Shown: in pieces, positions 45,701 to 53,905 of the stretch
Numbering within the stretch: the first letter of the stretch is position 1
How the letters are laid out: each line of letters starts with the position of its first letter
Assembly (NCBI RefSeq): GCF_023375815.1
Contig: NZ_CP067412.1
Span: forward strand, 2,108,001-2,172,000
Direction of reading: 5' to 3'
Origin: Pseudomonas sp. HS6
Lineage (GTDB): Bacteria; Pseudomonadota; Gammaproteobacteria; Pseudomonadales; Pseudomonadaceae
Length of the DNA stretch: 64,000 nt
Made by a program: the position numbers and the translations under genes
Notes under the pieces: model-generated
Databases searched by the model: none
What the model was told of the DNA's origin: nothing
Seen by the model: only the letters and a program-made list of their open reading frames with translations

Positions 45701-48057
45701 TTATTGAGAATGCCACTGCCGTTGATGTTCACGCCAATCGTTGCAGTCACCCCCGGGTCGACCCGCATCACCGTAGTGCCACTGAAACCGTTGACAGCGG
45801 TCAGTTGCCCGGCTGTGCCGTTCACCACGTTGTAGCCATCGGTGACAAACTGCAGACCGGCGAATTGTTGAGTGCCATTGACGGACACCGTGCCGGCCGC
45901 GCCCTGAAAGATGCCGAAGTCGTCGCCCCAGGACTGATTCAGTGTGCCGCTGGAACTGGTCCAGTTGGTGCCGCCGGCGCTCCACGTGCCACTGCCACCG
46001 TCCACCGCTCCATTGGCGATGGTCTGGCTGCCGTCCCAGAAGCGCAGGTTGCTGGTCGGTGCCGCGACCACCAGATTGATCTGGTTACTCAGCGCCTGCA
46101 CCACCATGTCCCCGAGGCGGTAACCCAGGGGTACGTCGGTCACGGTCAGGCCATTGTCGGTCAGCGTGCCGGAGTAGTTGAACAAGCGATAGACACCGAC
46201 GCCGAAACCACCGGCATCTCTGACATTGAGGTTACCGTCAAGGGTCAGGTTGCCGCCGATGTTCAACACCGGCGTGGTCGACGGTGTAGCGAGGCGCACA
46301 TCGACATTACTGTCGGAATCGAGGATCAGTCGGGCTACAGACATCGTGGTGCCTGACGACAATGCCAGGTGGCCACCGTCGTAGATGTGCACCACTTCCG
46401 GAATCGAACCGCTGCCGGTCAGGGTGGCGCCGCTTTCCACGTCAACCGAACTGTTCAGCAATCCGCCGACGTTCAAGGTACCGCCATTGACAATGCTTGG
46501 ACCGTGATGAAAGTCGTTGTTACCGGTGAGGGTCAGGGTACCGGTGCCACTCTTGACCAAGCCAACGGCATGGATGTCGCCGTCGAAGGTACTGCTGACG
46601 TCGTTCGCGCCCACGTAAACGCTGCTGTAGCCCGACAAGTACACGTTGCCGCCGCCATTCAGCCCGCTGACAGAGAGGGAGCCGTCAACATAGAGATTGG
46701 TGCCGGCACTGAGGTTGACGGTGGGTCTTCCAATGGTCGCGCCGCTATTAGCGTAGACGTTGCCGGAAACGACGTTCAACGCACCTTTGAAGATGCTGTA
46801 GAGAGCCCCAAGCGTCAGATTGCCAACGCCGTTCTTGGTCAGACCACCGCTGCCGGATATCATCCCGTTCAAGGTTATGTCGTTGCTGCCCTGCACGGTC
46901 AGGCCGTCGGCCCCGAGGCTGATCTCGTTGGTCAGTGTCAACCCGGCATTGCCGGCCTCGATAGTACCGCCGTTGGAAGTCAGGACACCGTTGCCGAACG
47001 TGGCGTTGTCATTGAACCGGGCAACTCCGCCATTGAGGGTAGTGCTGCCGCTGACCAATGCCCCCTCCAAGGTCCAGTTGCCGCTGTTGACGGTCAGGTT
47101 GTCGAAGTTGACGTAGGTGGCGCTCGATGCCGTGCCGACACCGCTGGTGCCGCCGCCGACTCCGGCCGTGTTCTGCAGAATCAGGTTGTTGGTGCCACCT
47201 GCGCCGCCGTCGATCTGCCCGGTGGGGGCAAAGGTCAGGTTGACGCCTGCCAGGCCGCCGAGCCCGGCACCACTCTGCACGCCATCACCGACTCCAACGC
47301 TGGAGCCGGTCACGGCAGTGAAGGTGTTGTGACTGTTCGCACCCAGCGAAACACTGCCATTGATGCTGCCGGCGTTGGTGAATGCGTTGCCCCCCGCCGA
47401 CGACTCGAATGCCACCCGCCCAGTGATCTGGCCTGTGGCGCCGTTGACCATGTTCACCTGGGAACCACCCTGTACCGCAACCACGGGAGTATCGGCCAGA
47501 GGAATGCCGGGCTGGATTCCGGTTGAGGTAATCGTGCCATTGTTGACGATGCGGGTGGTCCCACCTGCCGGGTTGACAACATTGATCGCCAGGCCACCGA
47601 GATCAGTAAGGTTCGCCCCCTGCACCATGCCGGTGCCACGGAGGATACCGCCGGCATTGTTGAGCACGTTAATAACGCCTGGCGCGCCACTCGCACCCAG
47701 CAACAGAGCACCGCTCAGTTGCGACATGGGGCCGGTGTAGGCCGGGTCGATGGTGCCAGAATTGTTCAGCGTGACGTTGCTTCCCGTCAGGGCTATCGCG
47801 GAGCCTCCCGGAACGGCATTCATCGCTGCGCCAGCATCGACATTCACCGTCAGATTGTTGGCAGCACTGGCGTAGGTGTTGAGAAGCAGTGGCACAGTCG
47901 GCACACCGGAGCACGTCACGGTCGAGCCGACGGTGGAACAACTGGCATACGCCGGTGCGTTGATCCCGCCGAACAGAAGTCCGACGACGCTCAGGTGAAC
48001 AGCAAGAGAAAGTGGGGAAATACGTGATACGAGGCCAACACTAAACCCTGCTTGCAC
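42739..48057 (-). CDS. Autotransporter, paralogue of the giant one (about 1772 residues)
   Basis: The start is GTG 48057 with AGGAG six bases upstream, the same context as in the neighbour. The signal peptide ends near APAYA. The passenger has about ten beta-strand repeats and one FWDG-NWT unit (near 46050), against about two dozen and three in the larger paralogue. The C-terminal 550 residues, including the linker DNLSGEIHASTASAVLEDSRF and the barrel ending FSQSF, are almost identical to those of the neighbour at protein and DNA level. The two genes arose by tandem duplication with loss or gain of passenger repeats. It should be surface exposed; ligand unknown. Confidence 0.92.
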   Translation of the reverse strand: MQAGFSVGLVSRISPLSLAVHLSVVGLLFGGINAPAYASCSTVGSTVTCSGVPTVPLLLNTYASAANNLTVNVDAGAAMNAVPGGSAIALTGSNVTLNNSGTIDPAYTGPMSQLSGALLLGASGAPGVINVLNNAGGILRGTGMVQGANLTDLGGLAINVVNPAGGTTRIVNNGTITSTGIQPGIPLADTPVVAVQGGSQVNMVNGATGQITGRVAFESSAGGNAFTNAGSINGSVSLGANSHNTFTAVTGSSVGVGDGVQSGAGLGGLAGVNLTFAPTGQIDGGAGGTNNLILQNTAGVGGGTSGVGTASSATYVNFDNLTVNSGNWTLEGALVSGSTTLNGGVARFNDNATFGNGVLTSNGGTIEAGNAGLTLTNEISLGADGLTVQGSNDITLNGMISGSGGLTKNGVGNLTLGALYSIFKGALNVVSGNVYANSGATIGRPTVNLSAGTNLYVDGSLSVSGLNGGGNVYLSGYSSVYVGANDVSSTFDGDIHAVGLVKSGTGTLTLTGNNDFHHGPSIVNGGTLNVGGLLNSSVDVESGATLTGSGSIPEVVHIYDGGHLALSSGTTMSVARLILDSDSNVDVRLATPSTTPVLNIGGNLTLDGNLNVRDAGGFGVGVYRLFNYSGTLTDNGLTVTDVPLGYRLGDMVVQALSNQINLVVAAPTSNLRFWDGSQTIANGAVDGGSGTWSAGGTNWTSSSGTLNQSWGDDFGIFQGAAGTVSVNGTQQFAGLQFVTDGYNVVNGTAGQLTAVNGFSGTTVMRVDPGVTATIGVNINGSGILNKVDSGTLVLNGDNSYSGGTRLDGGTLVVGSNTALGSGALVANADTQLESNRAVALGNAITLNSNLTVGGSHDLALNGVISGTGGLTKNGASVLTLAGNNNFLGPVTLNAGGLLLASNTALGSGALKVANDATLETTGGLNISNTLYLTGDLHLLGNNDLTLSGMVLGEGGLIKDGTGNLTLIGSNSSFRGTVLNGGTLTLQDYRSTGPGPIVVNGASVLTAIDRVELSSRLVLNADLTLPGDVPTFLRDVSGSGRLIKNGSSRLSIDEARNWTGGLTLNGGSLSVSSGALGTGKLIVGGDSSFESGDPMTFDNDIDLNASLTVNPSHYLTYGTIFNGVIAGTGTLTNLSKIDLKLTGANTFSGLLDFRAGSLTTVGDSALGNGASLNLEAPATLNLGGSANLARLTGSGTALIGAGHTLSIGSNDASSAFNGRLGGAGALAKRGTGTFLLTGDQPFNGAVSVDQGMLQVGSRAARGSLGGQVSVANGAILSGNGSVGSVVNHGVLASGAEAGTLSVAGNLTNAADGVLALTVSSPTATPLAVGGTASLGGSLQVNSLAPFTGNTVYSLITAGGGVTGTFSAADLPQYTFLNTALVYDANAVNLVVSRNDTSFADAATTGNQRNTASALTRNGPAGAALQNEIANLNVAGARQAFDNLSGEIHASTASAVLEDSRFLREAVNDRMRQPTCSAADDPRRTLAPSDTQLSSNGCHGEMVGWARAIGAWGDMGGDSNTASVDRSLSGFMLGTDKQLDEQWRAGMAAGYTRSNLNAHDRNSDAKVDSYHLATYLNSQFDALAVRLGAAYSWHRLDTKREVNVGSYNDRLKARYDARSAQVFGEVGYAINAAGVAIEPFAGLAYVNYDSDTAKEKGGVGRLKGDADQDITYSTLGVRIGKLVTLANGSQLTPRAAIGWRHAYGDTKPDADLTFIDGGASFSTQGVPIAKDSALLEAGVDFQVTPTGKLGIGYSGQMSSDSNDSAMTISFSQSF

Positions 48058-48256
48058 GGGCAACTCCTGTAAGTGGTCAATTACTTCCTTCGGGGCGTGC
48101 GAAGGTATGCAGATTCGACACACTTATCAAGCACATAACGGCCATCAGACAAGCGCTTCAGATCCGCCACGCGTTAATCAATGCCCTCGAATTGAGCAGG
48201 CGCAAATGGTTTTTTTCGTGGGTGGCAGACGTTTCTGAATCGCGGGTTTCAGGCGA

Positions 48257-48276
48257 TGTGTATAAATTTCTACACA
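48257..48276. promoter_or_regulatory. Dyad TGTGTA-N8-TACACA
   Basis: Two six-base half-sites face each other across the AT-rich spacer TAAATTTC. The size and composition fit a binding site for a dimeric regulator, or a hairpin. It lies between the divergent autotransporter and nucleoside genes, about 200 bases from the autotransporter start. Confidence 0.35.
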
Positions 48277-48405
48277 CATTGAATGCCCGGAACTAGCTCG
48301 CCAAGGCGTTGCGGGAGAGAAGCCGAATCCGTGTGATACGTCGTCCGCACAATCAGGCCATTTCAACAGTTTTCATTCGCCATTTCGATAATTGGTACGG
48401 CTTGT

Positions 48406-48417
48406 GCAAACGTTTGC
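48406..48417. promoter_or_regulatory. PurR/LacI-type operator GCAAACGTTTGC
   Basis: This perfect 12-base palindrome with a central CG matches the E. coli PurR box pattern (GCAANCGNTTNC). It lies 80 bases before the nucleoside channel gene, the first gene of a nucleoside-uptake pair, so a purine-responsive LacI-family repressor is a natural candidate. The regulator gene is not in the window. Confidence 0.6.
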
Positions 48418-48497
48418 GAAGCGTCAATACCGCCACTTTCGTAACAACCCCGTACAGGCCCGCCGCTACTGGCCTTGATCCGCAAAAAGGACTTTGA

Positions 48498-49457
48498 ATG
48501 CACGCTTTTTCCCGCCGACGCCCGTGGGGCGCACACACTTTTGCTGTTTCCCTGCTACTGGCCGGCGTTACCGGAGTTCTCAGTCACTCAGCGCTGGCGC
48601 AACCTGCCCTGCCCGAAGAATCCGCTCAGGGCGAAGCCCTCAGCCCCGAAGCCAGCCCACCGAAAAAAGGCGCGTACCTGTCGGACTGGTACAACCAGGA
48701 CCTGATGCTGATCGGCAGCAAGGACATCAGCTTCGGCCCGCAACCGGCTGACGATATTTACCTGGAATACGAATACTTCGGGCGCAAGGGCCCGTTCGAG
48801 CTGTACGGCTACGTCGACATTCCGAAGATTTTCAACATCGGCAACAGCCATGACAAAGGCGTGTGGGATCACGGCTCGCCGGTGTTCATGGAGCACGAAC
48901 CGCGCATCTCCATCGACTATCTCGCCGGACGCAGCCTGGCCATCGGGCCGTTCAAGGAATGGTACGTGGCGTTCGACTGGATCTACGACCACGGCAGCCG
49001 CAAGGAAAACCGCGCCAATACGCTGTACAGCGGTTTGGGTACCGACATAGACACCCACTCGCGGGTCAACCTGTCGGCCAACCTTTACGGGCGTTACCAG
49101 TGGGAAAACTACGGCGCCAGCAACGAATATTCGTGGGACGGCTACCGCGCGCAGCTCAAGTACATCGTGCCGATCGACAAATTCAGCAACGGTGCCTCGC
49201 TCACTTATATCGGCTTCACCAACTTCGATTTCGGCTCGGACATCCACAAGGACAACCCGGCGCGCACCGCCAATGCCACGGTGGCAACCAACGTATTGCT
49301 GTACTCGTTCACGCACCTGCGCTTCACCCTGGTCGGCCGTTATTTCCACAACGGCGGCAACTGGGAGGACGGCAGCGAGCTGAATTTTGGCGACGGCAAC
49401 TTCCGTGCGCGATCCAATGGCTGGGGTTATTACGCCGGCATCGGTTATCAGTTCTGA
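48498..49457 (+). CDS. Tsx-like nucleoside-specific outer membrane channel
   Basis: The 319-residue protein has a long signal peptide (cut near SALAQP), then a proline-rich stretch and a beta-barrel that fits the Tsx/OmpK nucleoside channel family: WYNQDLMLIGSKDISFGP, DDIYLEYEYFGRKGPFELYGYVD, and an end GYYAGIGYQF with the C-terminal Phe of outer membrane porins. It should let nucleosides cross the outer membrane. AAGGA precedes the ATG. The gene is 14 bases before a purine nucleoside permease-like gene and behind a PurR-like operator, so all three point to nucleoside uptake. Confidence 0.92.
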   Translation: MHAFSRRRPWGAHTFAVSLLLAGVTGVLSHSALAQPALPEESAQGEALSPEASPPKKGAYLSDWYNQDLMLIGSKDISFGPQPADDIYLEYEYFGRKGPFELYGYVDIPKIFNIGNSHDKGVWDHGSPVFMEHEPRISIDYLAGRSLAIGPFKEWYVAFDWIYDHGSRKENRANTLYSGLGTDIDTHSRVNLSANLYGRYQWENYGASNEYSWDGYRAQLKYIVPIDKFSNGASLTYIGFTNFDFGSDIHKDNPARTANATVATNVLLYSFTHLRFTLVGRYFHNGGNWEDGSELNFGDGNFRARSNGWGYYAGIGYQF

Positions 49458-49471
49458 ATCCAGGAGCAATC

Positions 49472-50494
49472 ATGAAAGCAATGACGCGAGTATCACTGGC
49501 CACCGCCGCCCTGCTCTCTTCCACCGCTTGGGCGGCCGAGGCGCCGATTCAACCGAAAGTCGTGCTGATCACCATGTTCGCCCCGGAGGCGCAGCACTGG
49601 ATCGATCGCCTCGAGCTCAAGCAGGAAATCCGCGTGCCGGGCCTGTCGGCCGAATACCCGACCATCCGCTGCAACACGCAACAGGTGTGCCTGATGACCA
49701 CCGGCATGGGCCAGACCAACGCCGCCGCCTCGACCCTGGCTCTGGCGTTGTCGCCGAAGTTCGACCTGCGCAAAAGCTACTTCCTGATCGCCGGGATTGC
49801 CGGCATCAGCCCCAAGCACGGGACCATCGGCACCGCGGCCTGGGCGCATTATCTGGTCGAGTTCGGCACCCAGTGGGAACTGGATTCGCGTGATGCACCA
49901 TCGAGTTGGCCGACCGGTTACCTCGGCATCAACACGAAAGGCCCGAACGAAAAACCGCCGCTGGACTACAAGACCGAAGTCTTCGAACTCAATCCGAAAC
50001 TGCAGGCCAAAGCCTTCGCCCTGAGCCACAAGGTCGAACTGAGCGAGAGCAAGGAGTCGGCCGCGTGGCGCCTGAAATACCCGGCAGCACCGGCCAATCA
50101 ACCACCAATGGTCACCCGGTGCGACACACTGGCAGGCAACACCTGGTTTTCCGGCACACGCCTGAGCGAACGCGCCGAGGTCTGGACCAAATTGTTGACC
50201 GACAACAAGGGCGAATACTGCACCACCCAACAGGAAGACAACTCCACCTACGAAGCCTTGCTGCGCGCCAGCCGCGAGGGCCTGGTGGACGTGCAGCGCC
50301 TGGCCGTGGTGCGCGCCGGCTCCGACTTCGACCGCCCGGTGCCGGGCGGCAGCGACGTGGACAACCTGCTCAAGTACGCCGATCAGGGTGGTTTTGTGCC
50401 GGCGCTGGAAAACCTCTACCGCACAGGTAATCCGCTGCTGCAGGACATCCTGAAAAACTGGTCGGCGTGGGAGAACGGCGTCCCGCAATCCTGA
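49472..50494 (+). CDS. Purine nucleoside permease-like periplasmic protein (NUP family)
   Basis: The 340-residue product has a signal peptide (cut near AWAAEA) and then VVLITMFAPEAQHW, MTTGMGQTNAAAS, FLIAGIAGISP and RAGSDFDRPVPG, the conserved blocks of the NUP family (PF06516) first described in Candida Nup and related to nucleoside phosphorylases. It is probably periplasmic, binding or cleaving purine nucleosides that enter through the preceding channel. AGGAG precedes the ATG and the operon ends in a strong terminator at 50501. Confidence 0.9.
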   Translation: MKAMTRVSLATAALLSSTAWAAEAPIQPKVVLITMFAPEAQHWIDRLELKQEIRVPGLSAEYPTIRCNTQQVCLMTTGMGQTNAAASTLALALSPKFDLRKSYFLIAGIAGISPKHGTIGTAAWAHYLVEFGTQWELDSRDAPSSWPTGYLGINTKGPNEKPPLDYKTEVFELNPKLQAKAFALSHKVELSESKESAAWRLKYPAAPANQPPMVTRCDTLAGNTWFSGTRLSERAEVWTKLLTDNKGEYCTTQQEDNSTYEALLRASREGLVDVQRLAVVRAGSDFDRPVPGGSDVDNLLKYADQGGFVPALENLYRTGNPLLQDILKNWSAWENGVPQS

Positions 50495-50500
50495 GACTCA

Positions 50501-50536
50501 CAAAACCGTGGGAGCGAACCCGCTCCCACGGTTTTG
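50501..50536. terminator. Bidirectional terminator
   Basis: CAAAACCGTGGGAGCG and its exact reverse complement form a perfect 16-base-pair stem with loop AACC. The stem's own A and T ends serve as short U tracts on both strands, ending the nucleoside operon and the convergent oxidoreductase transcript. Confidence 0.93.
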
Positions 50537-50557
50537 TGATGCCCTCAACAGAGACCG

Positions 50558-51514
50558 TCAGGGGATAAGAATCACTTTGTCGCCACTGCCCTGATTCACA
50601 TCGGCATAACGCGCCAGCCCTTCGGCCAGCGGTGCTTCCACCAACCCTTGCGGCAATGGCAGCAAGTCTTCGTCGAAGAACCGGCCGAACTGTTCGAGCA
50701 TCGCCGCACAAGCCTCAACGCCGTACAGCAGGGAGTTGATGCCGACCACGGATCCACCCTTGCGATACAGGGCCAGCGCCGGCAGTTGCACATGCCCGTC
50801 CACCGGCGCGGCGATGATCGCGATCCGCCCGAATGTCGCCAATGCCGCCACCGAGGCCGGCAGCCAGAAACCGGTGGTGTCGAAGATCACGTCGGCACCG
50901 CCGCGATACACCGCATTGACCTGAGCGCCGAGCTCCTCGGGTTTATCCAGTTGAATCGTCGGATAACCTTGATCCTGCAAATCCTTGACCTGCTCCGGCC
51001 GCCGCGCTGCCGCCAGCAACTGCGCGCCACGCACCTTGGCCAACGCCAGAGCCGCCGTCGCCACCGCCCCGCCGCCGATCACCAGCAAACGGGTTTCAGC
51101 GCTGACCAGACTGCGCTCCAGCGCATCCCACGCCGTGGTGTAAGGCACACCGAGGCTCGCGGCCTGGGTGAAACTCAAGTGCGAAGGCTTGTGCGCCACG
51201 CCATTGGCCGGCAGTTTGACGAACTGCGCGTGGGAACCGTCGGAGAAAAAGCCCAGCTCACGCCCGGTGCCCCAGACTTCCTGACCAATCAGCGTCTGCG
51301 GCCCCTCGACCACCACACCGGCAAAGTCCCGACCGGGAATACGCGGCAGCGTGGTGTAAGGGAAACGCCCGAGTACATTCTTCACGTCACTGGGGTTCAG
51401 GCCCGCCGCCTTGATCTGCACCAATACCTCGTCGGCCCCCGGCACCGGCGTCGGCACCTCGACGAAGCGCAGGGAAGACAAGTCGCCGGTTTTATCGAAT
51501 TGCAGTGCTTTCAT
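50558..51514 (-). CDS. Zinc-independent MDR quinone oxidoreductase-like protein
   Basis: The 318-residue protein belongs to the medium-chain dehydrogenase/reductase superfamily, quinone reductase branch. It has GLNPSDVKNVLGRFPYTTLPRIPGRDFAGVV near the start (substrate side, read in parts), the NAD(P)-binding LLVIGGGAVATAALALAK about residue 140-160, and no cysteine ligands for structural or catalytic zinc. It should reduce quinones or enones with NADPH. The ATG at 51514 has GGAT upstream. It is followed upstream by a small XapX gene and an AraC regulator on the same strand. Confidence 0.9.
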   Translation of the reverse strand: MKALQFDKTGDLSSLRFVEVPTPVPGADEVLVQIKAAGLNPSDVKNVLGRFPYTTLPRIPGRDFAGVVVEGPQTLIGQEVWGTGRELGFFSDGSHAQFVKLPANGVAHKPSHLSFTQAASLGVPYTTAWDALERSLVSAETRLLVIGGGAVATAALALAKVRGAQLLAAARRPEQVKDLQDQGYPTIQLDKPEELGAQVNAVYRGGADVIFDTTGFWLPASVAALATFGRIAIIAAPVDGHVQLPALALYRKGGSVVGINSLLYGVEACAAMLEQFGRFFDEDLLPLPQGLVEAPLAEGLARYADVNQGSGDKVILIP

Positions 51515-51544
51515 GAGTTCATCCACCGAATGAAAAAGGGAAAT

Positions 51545-51718
51545 TCAGGACAGCCAGCCACTGACCAATTGCCGGCCCATCGGCCACAACTGCTCGCCCG
51601 CCAGCATGCCCAACAGGCCGACCAACGCGATGGCCGGTGGTGCCGGGGAACGGAAATCCAGCGCGCCATACAACAGGCCGACGCCGAGACCGATGCCCAG
51701 GGAAATCAGGTAGTTCAT
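51545..51718 (-). CDS. XapX-domain small membrane protein
   Basis: The 57-residue product (MNYLISLGIGLGVGLLYGAL...) has two hydrophobic helices separated by the short loop FRSPAPPAIALVG, the hallmark of XapX/DUF1427 proteins. GGAG lies before ATG 51718. It is 30 bases upstream of the quinone oxidoreductase start, so the two are probably one transcript. Function of the family is unknown. Confidence 0.88.
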   Translation of the reverse strand: MNYLISLGIGLGVGLLYGALDFRSPAPPAIALVGLLGMLAGEQLWPMGRQLVSGWLS

Positions 51719-51807
51719 GGGATCACTCCGCCACATAAAGGGAATGGGCAAAGTCTAGGGAAAGGCTGCGACCGGCACCGGCCAAGGACTTCTGAATTTC
51801 GGCCATA

Positions 51808-52596
51808 TCAGCCTGGAAGCTGCCCGACACCGAACTGCGAAGGCGCCACACCCAGCTCACGACGGAACATGTCGCTGAAACTGCTCGGCGAATAACCCAG
51901 CTCACGGGCAATCGCGCTGACCGGCACGCCCTGAATCAACTCCGCCACCGCCGTCGCCAACTGCACCTGACGCCGCCACTCGGCAAACCCCATGCCCAGC
52001 CCTTCCTTGAACAACCGCGCCAACGTTCGCACGCTAGCCCCGGCGTTGTCGGCGTGTTGCTCGAAAGGAATCTCCAGCGACGGCGCGGCCATCACCGCCT
52101 GACACAGACTCATCAGCCGCCGGTCGGCATCGTCCGGCAGCGGAATCTTCAACTGTGAACGCCTTGCGCGTTTCAGCTCCAGCAGCGCCAGCCCGACCAG
52201 CGCCTCGTAATACTCGGCGTCGCCGTTATCGCCCTGCTCCACCAGCCCGACGATCAACTCGCGCAGCAGGCCACCGACCTCGATCACCTGTACGGTTTCA
52301 TCCAGCGTCGCCGCCAGCGCCGGACGCAGGTAGATATTGCGCATCTGCAAGTCCGACACCACCCGAATCCCGTGAGGCACCCCCGGCGGCAACCACACCG
52401 CCCGCTGCGGCGGCACCACCAGCGCCTCGTGCGGGGTCTCGACCCACATCACACCGCTCATCGCATACAGCAACTGCCCCCAGACATGCTCATGCGGCTC
52501 GATGAACAACCCGCGCGGATACGTGCGCGCCAGCGGCTGCACCGGCACATCGGTATCACTCAGATCGGGGGGCGCGGCGAGGGCCATGGCGAACAT
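51808..52596 (-). CDS. AraC-family transcriptional regulator with cupin sensor domain
   Basis: The 262-residue protein has an N-terminal cupin-like sensor (EPHEHVWGQLLYAMSGVM, LPPGVPHGIRV) and a C-terminal double helix-turn-helix domain (VRTLARLFKEGLGMGFAEW and ARELGYSPSSFSDMFRRELG). This layout fits AraC regulators of efflux or detoxification genes. It probably controls the XapX and oxidoreductase genes that follow 90 bases downstream on the same strand. ATG 52587 is an alternative start; neither has a strong ribosome site. Confidence 0.92.
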   Translation of the reverse strand: MFAMALAAPPDLSDTDVPVQPLARTYPRGLFIEPHEHVWGQLLYAMSGVMWVETPHEALVVPPQRAVWLPPGVPHGIRVVSDLQMRNIYLRPALAATLDETVQVIEVGGLLRELIVGLVEQGDNGDAEYYEALVGLALLELKRARRSQLKIPLPDDADRRLMSLCQAVMAAPSLEIPFEQHADNAGASVRTLARLFKEGLGMGFAEWRRQVQLATAVAELIQGVPVSAIARELGYSPSSFSDMFRRELGVAPSQFGVGQLPG

Positions 52597-52733
52597 TCAT
52601 CGGGGTGGGCGAAGGCGTCATGGTAACCAGTCCGCCCCCTCGCTCGCCATTGATAGATACCGTCGGACAATCCGAGTGAATTTTCCCGCTGCGCAGCGAT
52701 CCTTCTATTACCACAGGGAGGAAGACGGGCTTT

Positions 52734-52961
52734 ATGAACAACGCGAAACTGTTTGTCATCGAATACACCCTTCACGGCGCGCCGAAGTCGTTCATTATCC
52801 GCTCGGACAAAATGGACAACACCGAGGCGTGGCACTGGGCAAGTTGCGACGCCGGGGTGGGTCGCATCCCGCGCTTCGGCCGGGAAAAGGTACAAAAGAC
52901 CAGCAAGCCTGCGGCGGAAAAATTCGGCGTGGAAAACGTCACGTGGCGACCGGCAAGCTAA
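52734..52961 (+). CDS. Small conserved hypothetical protein
   Basis: The 75-residue product (MNNAKLFVIEYTLHGAPKSF...) is soluble, basic and begins with a beta strand pattern. Similar short proteins with WHWASCDAGVG occur in other Pseudomonas, as I recall, but the family name is not certain (possibly DUF6555). GGAGG lies 13 bases before the start. Codon use fits a real gene. Function unknown. Confidence 0.7.
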   Translation: MNNAKLFVIEYTLHGAPKSFIIRSDKMDNTEAWHWASCDAGVGRIPRFGREKVQKTSKPAAEKFGVENVTWRPAS

Positions 52962-52999
52962 GCTTGCGCGCAGGTGGGGACTATTTCGGGGGAACACAC

Positions 53000-53272
53000 A
53001 TGACGACCATCAGCAGCCCGGCGCACCTGGACTACAGCCTGGACACCGCATCCGGCCGAGTCACCAGAAGCGTCGACTGCCCGGTTGGCCTGGAACCCGT
53101 CGAAAACGACCCCTACTGCTTCGCCCTGCGCGTCCCGGCCCCGCAACCGGCAGACCTCGAACAGGCCACAACCGTCGACGTCCGAGTCGAAGGCCGACGC
53201 CTGCAAGGCATCGTCCGCCACACCGAACGCCTGGACGACGACAGCCTGAAACTGGAAGTGGAGCCCGACTAG
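53000..53272 (+). CDS. Small hypothetical protein
   Basis: The frame from ATG 53000 gives 90 residues (MTTISSPAHLDYSLDTASGR...). GGGGGAAC lies just upstream. The protein is acidic and soluble, rich in short beta-like segments (VDVRVEGRRLQGIVRHTERL), and has no motif I recognise. It follows the preceding small gene by 38 bases on the same strand and may be co-transcribed. Codon bias (C-ending third positions) supports coding. Confidence 0.6.
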   Translation: MTTISSPAHLDYSLDTASGRVTRSVDCPVGLEPVENDPYCFALRVPAPQPADLEQATTVDVRVEGRRLQGIVRHTERLDDDSLKLEVEPD

Positions 53273-53295
53273 GCTCCACTTTTTCATGCAGCCCG

Positions 53296-53463
53296 TTATT
53301 TCGGGTGCGCGCACTGGCAACCCTTGCCGGAACACTCCTCGCCACTTTTATGGTGGTGCGCACAGGCCTCACAGCAATAATGCTTACCGTGCGCCACATA
53401 AGAATGCTCACCCTCCTTGATCGTGCAACGACATCCCGGACAATCGCATTTTCTATCTGCCAT
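53296..53463 (-). CDS. bmtA: Bacterial metallothionein
   Basis: The 55-residue product has ten cysteines in the order KCDCPGCRC, YCCEAC, EECSGKGCQC, plus histidines (AHHHKSG), as in the SmtA/BmtA metallothioneins of cyanobacteria and Pseudomonas. It binds zinc, cadmium or copper in the cytoplasm. AAAGGAG lies eight bases before ATG 53463; the longer frame to 53508 has no support. The gene stands alone. Confidence 0.95.
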   Translation of the reverse strand: MADRKCDCPGCRCTIKEGEHSYVAHGKHYCCEACAHHHKSGEECSGKGCQCAHPK

Positions 53464-53573
53464 GGAACAGACTCCTTTGGTGATGGTTGTCTGAGGCTGA
53501 AAGAACAAGCCGTGCTACCAGTGTAGAAGGTGAAAAGCACCCAACAACCCAACAACCAGACCCCTCACTCCCC

Positions 53574-53600
53574 CACCACTCACCACTCACCACTCACCAC
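53574..53600 (+). repeat. Short tandem repeat CACCACT
   Basis: Nearly four head-to-tail copies of the heptamer CACCACT lie in noncoding DNA after the metallothionein leader. Such a simple repeat could vary in length. No function is evident. Confidence 0.85.
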
Positions 53601-53905
53601 GATGAGCGTTAGCTCGAGAAACGCTTTTGCCGTGCCGGCCCCATCGGAAGGCTGAGTGAAGGGATTTATCCGGGGGTAGGCGCGTAGCGCCGTGCGGCGA
53701 AGCCGCATACATCGAGAGGAGGTGCAGCGAAGCAAACCGGAGGCGATGCCCCCGGATGAATCCCGTAACGAAGGAACCCCGAGCCCCAGCGAGGGGCCGA
53801 ACGCCGGGGCCCAGACCTTTTGGTTCCTTTTGGGGCGTTTGCCAAAAGGGACTCGCCGTAAGGGCGAAACCGCCAGCGGGCGCCCCCGCAGGAACGGATA
53901 TGTAC
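53601..53905. repeat. Probable dispersed noncoding element (spurious ORFs)
   Basis: This part of the 442-base gap between the metallothionein and DUF606 genes is GC-rich and full of short inverted repeats such as GCGTAGCGCCGTGCGGCGAAGC. Two overlapping frames of about 108 residues exist on the minus strand, but both have unnatural composition and no ribosome site. From memory, similar sequence recurs in many Pseudomonas intergenic regions. I call it a repeat, not a gene, with low confidence. Confidence 0.35.

Larger units (their letters stand above)
48058..48497. other. Divergent 440-base regulatory gap
   Basis: No convincing gene is present. The left part holds the leader of the autotransporter, whose 5' flank resembles that of the other copy. 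The right part holds the operators described separately at 48257 and 48406 and the promoter of the nucleoside channel gene. Confidence 0.6.
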
